From Spirometra erinaceieuropaei (Eukaryota; Platyhelminthes; Cestoda; Diphyllobothriidea; Diphyllobothriidae), in assembly GCA_902702965.1 (NCBI GenBank), contig CACRXP010000002.1, positions 286,567-350,566 of the forward strand: a stretch of DNA of 64,000 bases, read 5' to 3'. This document shows positions 59,328 through 64,000 of this stretch, in pieces; position 1 is the stretch's first letter, and each line of letters begins with the position of its first letter. Under the pieces are notes generated by a model. That model was not told the DNA's origin and did no database searches. It saw only the letters and a list, made by a program, of their open reading frames with translations. The translations under genes were made by a program, and so were the position numbers.

Positions 59328-60305
59328 CAGTGGGTGGCTAATCTCATGTGATGTTGGCCGAAATTCTGATATGCCTTTGCGATTATGAATCAGTACTTGG
59401 GTGGTGTCGTAATATTGATTAGCATGCAGCAGAATCCCATGATATCTCGGAGTAGGCTGGATGTCGGCATTTGAATGCACGCCTTTTAGACCTGCAAAAA
59501 CCGCACTCCATTAGAAGCGGCTGCTTTGGTATCATGCGTTTTGTTCATTGATTTTCGATAAATTTATAGATGCGAATATATTTTTTAGAAAAAACGCATA
59601 AAACATGTTTTTTACTCGCTTAATATGCAACCACGTTGTCTTCACATTTTCTTCTTGAAGTATGGATATCTTGTGGTTTTAAAAAAGTTTCTGAATGTGG
59701 GATTTTAAGGCCGTGCGATGTCCGTAAATACTGCATCGAGCATATCCGTTTACCCATGCTCCTCAAGAAATGTATAACATAGTCCGCATTCATTACAAAA
59801 TTTTATGAAGTCTATCTAATATCTTCTTAAAGGCATATAGGGATATATGCTTTTCCCTGAGCGGGAATCATTCACCTTGTAGAATGAAATCGTAAAACGC
59901 TAATACAACGGTTTATCAGGCTCAAAAGTATTCCGGAATAGAAACATTTTAAGACCACAGGATATCCTTTCTTCGAGCAGAAAATGTGAAAACAAGTTGG
60001 TTGCATATTAAGCGAGGAAAAAAGCATGTTTTTATGCGTGTTTTCTATAAAATATATTTGAATTTATGAGATTACCAAAAATCAGTGTGCAAACTGCACG
60101 CTACCTAAACGGTCGCTTGTAACTGACTGCGGCTTATGCAGGTCGAAAAGAAGTGCATTCAAAAGCCGACATCCAGCCTAGTCCGAGATATCATGGAATT
60201 ATGCCACAAAATAATCAATATTACGATCCCATCTAAATAATCCTTTCTAATCTAAAACGCATATCAGAATTTTGGACAATATTTCATGAGATTGACTGCC
60301 CGTTG
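59328..60305. mobile_element. Foldback element K
   Basis: Starts CAGTGGGTGGCTAATCTCAT after TA and ends CGTTG followed by TA. Both arms and the loop are present but diverged. No coding frame. Confidence 0.72.
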
Positions 60306-63300
60306 TAGTTTAAAGTTCGAAAAAACTTACTCAGCATCTACCGCAATCTCGTCAACGTCGAAGGAAAACCGTAAGTTACCTTGTAATTGATCAGGTACTT
60401 TAATTATTAAATCACCGAAATATTTTTTCAGGCAACGGTATATTAAACTAGTCAGGAGACAATAAAATCAGTCTAAACGACCGAATCATATTTGCCCCTT
60501 TGTAATAACATCCCGTTCCACTTTTAAATAGAAGCCACAAGATGTGAAGAAAAAGCACACTTCCGTCTTTAAATCAGGAAGGATGTGCGCACTCCCTTCT
60601 TTACACAACTGCAGATATTTCCGCGCTCCGTAAAAGGAAACGAACCCGAAAGCTCCAGTGGAAAGTATGCTGAAGTTAAATACTCGGTGACCCACTAGAT
60701 CCCATCTAGAACCTGGAATCCTTGGCCGTTGATGATGAATAAACTGGAAATGGCCTTGTGGGTAAACGTCTTCTTAGACTGATTTCCCATCACAGTTTGA
60801 AATCAAGACGAATTTCTTATTTTCTCAGTGGACGTTATCCGCCGAAAACGTTTTATACCACGGAGAGTATGCATTAAACTACAAACGAGGATTGACTTAA
60901 TATTACAATATACAACCAGCAAGAATAATTTAGTTACACGATTTTTAAAACCCCGGAGATATTTTGTAGGAAGCAGCTTCTGTGAAGGGTGGGAGAAGTA
61001 AAAGAGGCAGTGTCCCGGCACAGTTTTGTTTAAGTTTGGAAATTTTTTTTAAAAAAATGGAACATTGCACTAATGCAAGCATAGGTTTAAATATCTCCTA
61101 CCTCTTGTCCTGTCGCATCTTACAAGAGAATAAATGTAAATAATTGGGAATCATTATAATATATGGAATGTTGGGGTATTAGTTTAAATTTTAAGTTTTT
61201 GCAAAAGATATTTCCACTGTTTTAACCTCAGAAATTAGCGCACTGACTTGAAGTAAATTCTTCGAAATTAAACCTGAAAGGATAAGGCTGAAAGTCAATA
61301 TGAGGATTTGAGCTAAAATCCATCAGCTTTGGCCAAAAATCCGCGTAATATTCACGCACTGCCTACAGACAGCCAGCTGTATATACATCGTGCATGACAA
61401 TACGTCTTAACTGTGAGTGCTAGAAGAGAATTTTCAACTTATTTGTCCATATTAACGTAACGCACACTATGTTTTAAAGAAGCAAAACTTGTAGTTGGAT
61501 TAAATTAAGGTGACGACAATCTGAGAAGGCTTTTAGCGAAATTCAAATGTATGTTCACTCTTGCCACCCGCCCAAACAACCGCGCAAATCTGTTTGTTTG
61601 CTACTGAATAACGTGGCAAGACACGAAAGTGCAAACCCTTCCTCCTTCCCTATTCTGGGGTCTTGCGCCGACTTACACGGCGATTACAGCTAGTGATTTC
61701 AATATGATCGGGGTTAAGTCTAGGGCTAGGGCTAGAATTAAGTTAAGGATTGCGGTTAATGCTAGAGTTGGGGCTAAAGTAGGGAAATATTTGCCCTACT
61801 GGAATTCTGCACAAGGAGGATATCTATTTCCGTTTCTTGCTAGGAAAAGAGACATATTTGATTTGGAAACAGTGCCATCTGTGGAAAAGCAATATTTTAC
61901 CCATCACAATTGGACTTGAGCCTCTTCTGATGTACTACTGTGTCCTTTGCATAAATCCCTCAACCCTGAGAAAACTGCAGCCGAGCGGAAAATTTGCATA
62001 AGTGCTACAAGTGCCATGAGCGGTAAATGTTTTATGTTGTCACTTGCACTGAAAGATCTAAGCTTGCATGAAAGTGCTTTCCATAATGGCTGACATTCAA
62101 AAGGAACGAAAATAGACAGGAACCACTGCTAGGTTTTCGTGATTTAGTCGGTGTTCGGGAAACCGCCGGCGTATCTGTAACTTTATATAGCAAAATGATG
62201 AGTAAAAGCCGCTGACGAATTACATCTTGTGCAAATCTGCTGCCTGATTTAGAGGAGAACATTCGCGTAATGATAAGTGCTGAAATTTATCATGAACTAT
62301 CTGATGGAGTTTGCTTCTTAAAAAAGGGATTTGACAAATAATCCCAGTTTACGTTCTTTTAATCAATTTCCAAAATACTTGTGCTACACGAGCTTCCTTA
62401 CAGATGTCTCCGAAACGAGTTTGTGAAACTCACAATTGCATCCTAATTTTTGTCTAACTTCATTCTAACAAACGTGTGTGATTTAAGAAAAAGGTTGCCT
62501 TCTAAGTGGCTAACGAACTGCGTCAAATTAACCCTTAAAATATACAAACGTGCAAACACATTTTCGTTCACAGTGCTGGCATCTTCAAAGAAATTAACAT
62601 GAGGGCGAAGTGTCTGCCGAGGAAACTTGTAGATATCTTCTACAAATATATATATAAGATGATTTGCAAACATTGAGCAAAAAGAGAAGATTTGACGTTT
62701 GCGCTGGATTCTGACCAATATTAATGACACCTACCAAGCCTGAATGCAGCTTTCAGCGGCCGAAATATGGAAGAATGTGAGCAACTTATTTCTGTGTAGG
62801 CCTCATAGAGGAAATAAAACATGGCATAGAATTATCATGAAGTTTACCCAACGTACTCTGTATTTTCGCAGGAATTTAATATGAGAGAAAACTTAATTTG
62901 TTTCCTAATTGCGAGACTTAAATAGAGATAGAATTCTCATTCTTATCTTTCTAAGAAATCAATCCTGATACTGTGGCCTGAATGTTTTGGTATTTTATGC
63001 TTCATAAGAGAACCAGTTTGGCATTAAAAGTAGGCCGACTCAAATGAGTTTTATGGAATTTGGTTCTTAGAGTAAAACCGAGACGATTAGCAAATTAAAA
63101 GTACAGCGAGCCTCTTTTATGTGTTGGAGTCCGGAAATGTATGTCGGCTTTGTCGGAGGAATTTCGAGGAAGGCAGATTGCAAAAGATTCTGATCTTTAT
63201 ATCCCCTTAGGAGTAATGGTCAGATATACTAAAAGATAACATCTTCTCACTGGCTTTGTGTTATTTTAATAAGATTTTGCAATAAATTTACTCAAGCAAG

Positions 63301-64000
63301 CTAAATGCACCCTTGATCATTTCCACGAATGTTTATTGTCTCGGTTTTAGGAAAAGACTTTTGCAAAGGTTGCTAATATTGTCCAATATAAAGGTTTGGT
63401 TTGGACGCGGTGACTATGTCGGGGTCAGGTAAGCGTTATCGGTAATGCGCACCCACAACAGACGCAAACATTGGGGGATGTGGGGGCATACCCAGATGCA
63501 GGTCAACGCTGTACCAGTTGGGATTCAAGCAGCCCACTTTCTTGAGCAAAGTGCTGCTCAGTATACGTTGTGGACTAGGTAACGTAATGGCACGCCAATA
63601 CGCGGATTTATCCCATGTAAGCCACCTGCGAGTATTGGATCAGACCCTACTTCAGAACCATAACGCTCTAATTCTATTAAAACAATATATGTTTTTGCTT
63701 TTAACACTGCTGATCTTTAGTAAAATCTCTTACTTCTATTCCCGGCATCCGTCGGCAACTGCTGACTGACCCATAAGTCTGTAGGCACCTTTGCGGGGTT
63801 TCGTTGTTGTATCCAGATTTAATCTGTCGCTGCAAATAGTTGGATGCTTCCTCTCCCTCGTGATTCTCCAAACCTCAGTGTCTGATTGAAGATTGACTGC
63901 GGTCATGCTGAACTTGATTTAGACGCGTTGCACCCGCCAATTTATCAAGTAAAGTGGGATTAGATATTTATTCTGACCGTCCTGAGCAAAGGGAGTTTCC
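60306..64000. other. Unassigned AT-rich sequence
   Basis: Except for the TTAGGG-type repeat at 61708-61830, no gene or element recognised to the end of the window. Confidence 0.45.
61708..61830. repeat. Repeat with degenerate TTAGGG-type array, copy 3
   Basis: GGGGTTAAGTCTAGGGCTAG, GGGCTAGAATTAAG, GGTTAATGCTAGAGTTGG, followed by TTGCCCTACTGGAATTCTGC. The flank matches copies 1 and 2. Confidence 0.5.

Noticed and set aside
1271..60305. Apparent loop inversion isomers among foldback elements (loops in both orientations)
   Set aside because: Because the arms are palindromic, loop direction only reports insertion orientation; no recombination needs to be invoked.

Overview
This is a eukaryotic genome fragment: AT-rich, intron-bearing, full of decayed repeats, with one 134-base assembly gap (38815-38948). 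The repeat types suggest a flatworm, most likely a tapeworm of the diphyllobothriid kind: GIY-YIG-bearing Penelope-like retroelement remnants, long foldback elements and tRNA-like SINEs. That assignment rests on pattern recognition, not on a search.

The one gene I can reconstruct is on the + strand from 33480 to 54608. Eight exons (33480-34259, 35470-35913, 39111-39432, 44103-44240, 45324-45535, 47837-48069, 49078-49141, 54285-54608) join with matching splice phases (0,0,1,1,0,2,0) into an 838-residue frame. It has a long Ser/Arg-rich N-terminal half, acidic segments around tryptophans, an alpha-helical spectrin-like segment, a single C-terminal membrane span and a 34-residue tail ending in Pro-Pro-Pro-X. 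That is the plan of a KASH protein (nesprin/Klarsicht/ANC-1 type), the outer-nuclear-membrane half of the LINC complex. Its introns carry much of the repeat load. Further upstream, 12884-13273, 15516-15612 and 15988-16139 look like phase-compatible exons of a helical protein. They may belong to the same locus or to another gene.

The rest is mobile DNA. (1) At least eleven foldback elements of about 1 kb, complete or broken, begin CAGTGAGTG or a variant; several are flanked by TA. They look like non-autonomous Tc1/mariner-type elements, and no transposase is visible. (2) Terminal-inverted-repeat elements carry internal tandem repeats of about 120 bp: 4264-5228 (seven 122-bp units, perfect 8-bp target duplication), 23028-23562 and 47107-47704. 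The first two are nested inside foldback elements. (3) Penelope-like remnants include two GIY-YIG C-terminal coding fragments (7870-8639 on +, 58710-58988 on -) and two compact inverted-repeat copies (16891-17250 and 42795-43443). The repeats of these copies contain hammerhead-ribozyme-like folds, with 12-13 bp target duplications and a 30-31 nt extension on one side only. (4) tRNA-like SINE units are arranged head-to-head at three places. (5) Short repeats with degenerate TTAGGG-like arrays occur three times.

The most interesting content is the KASH gene and the small retroelements with hammerhead-like terminal repeats, one of which lies in sense orientation in a KASH-gene intron. Most remaining sequence is non-coding with nothing I can name, as stated for the larger stretches.
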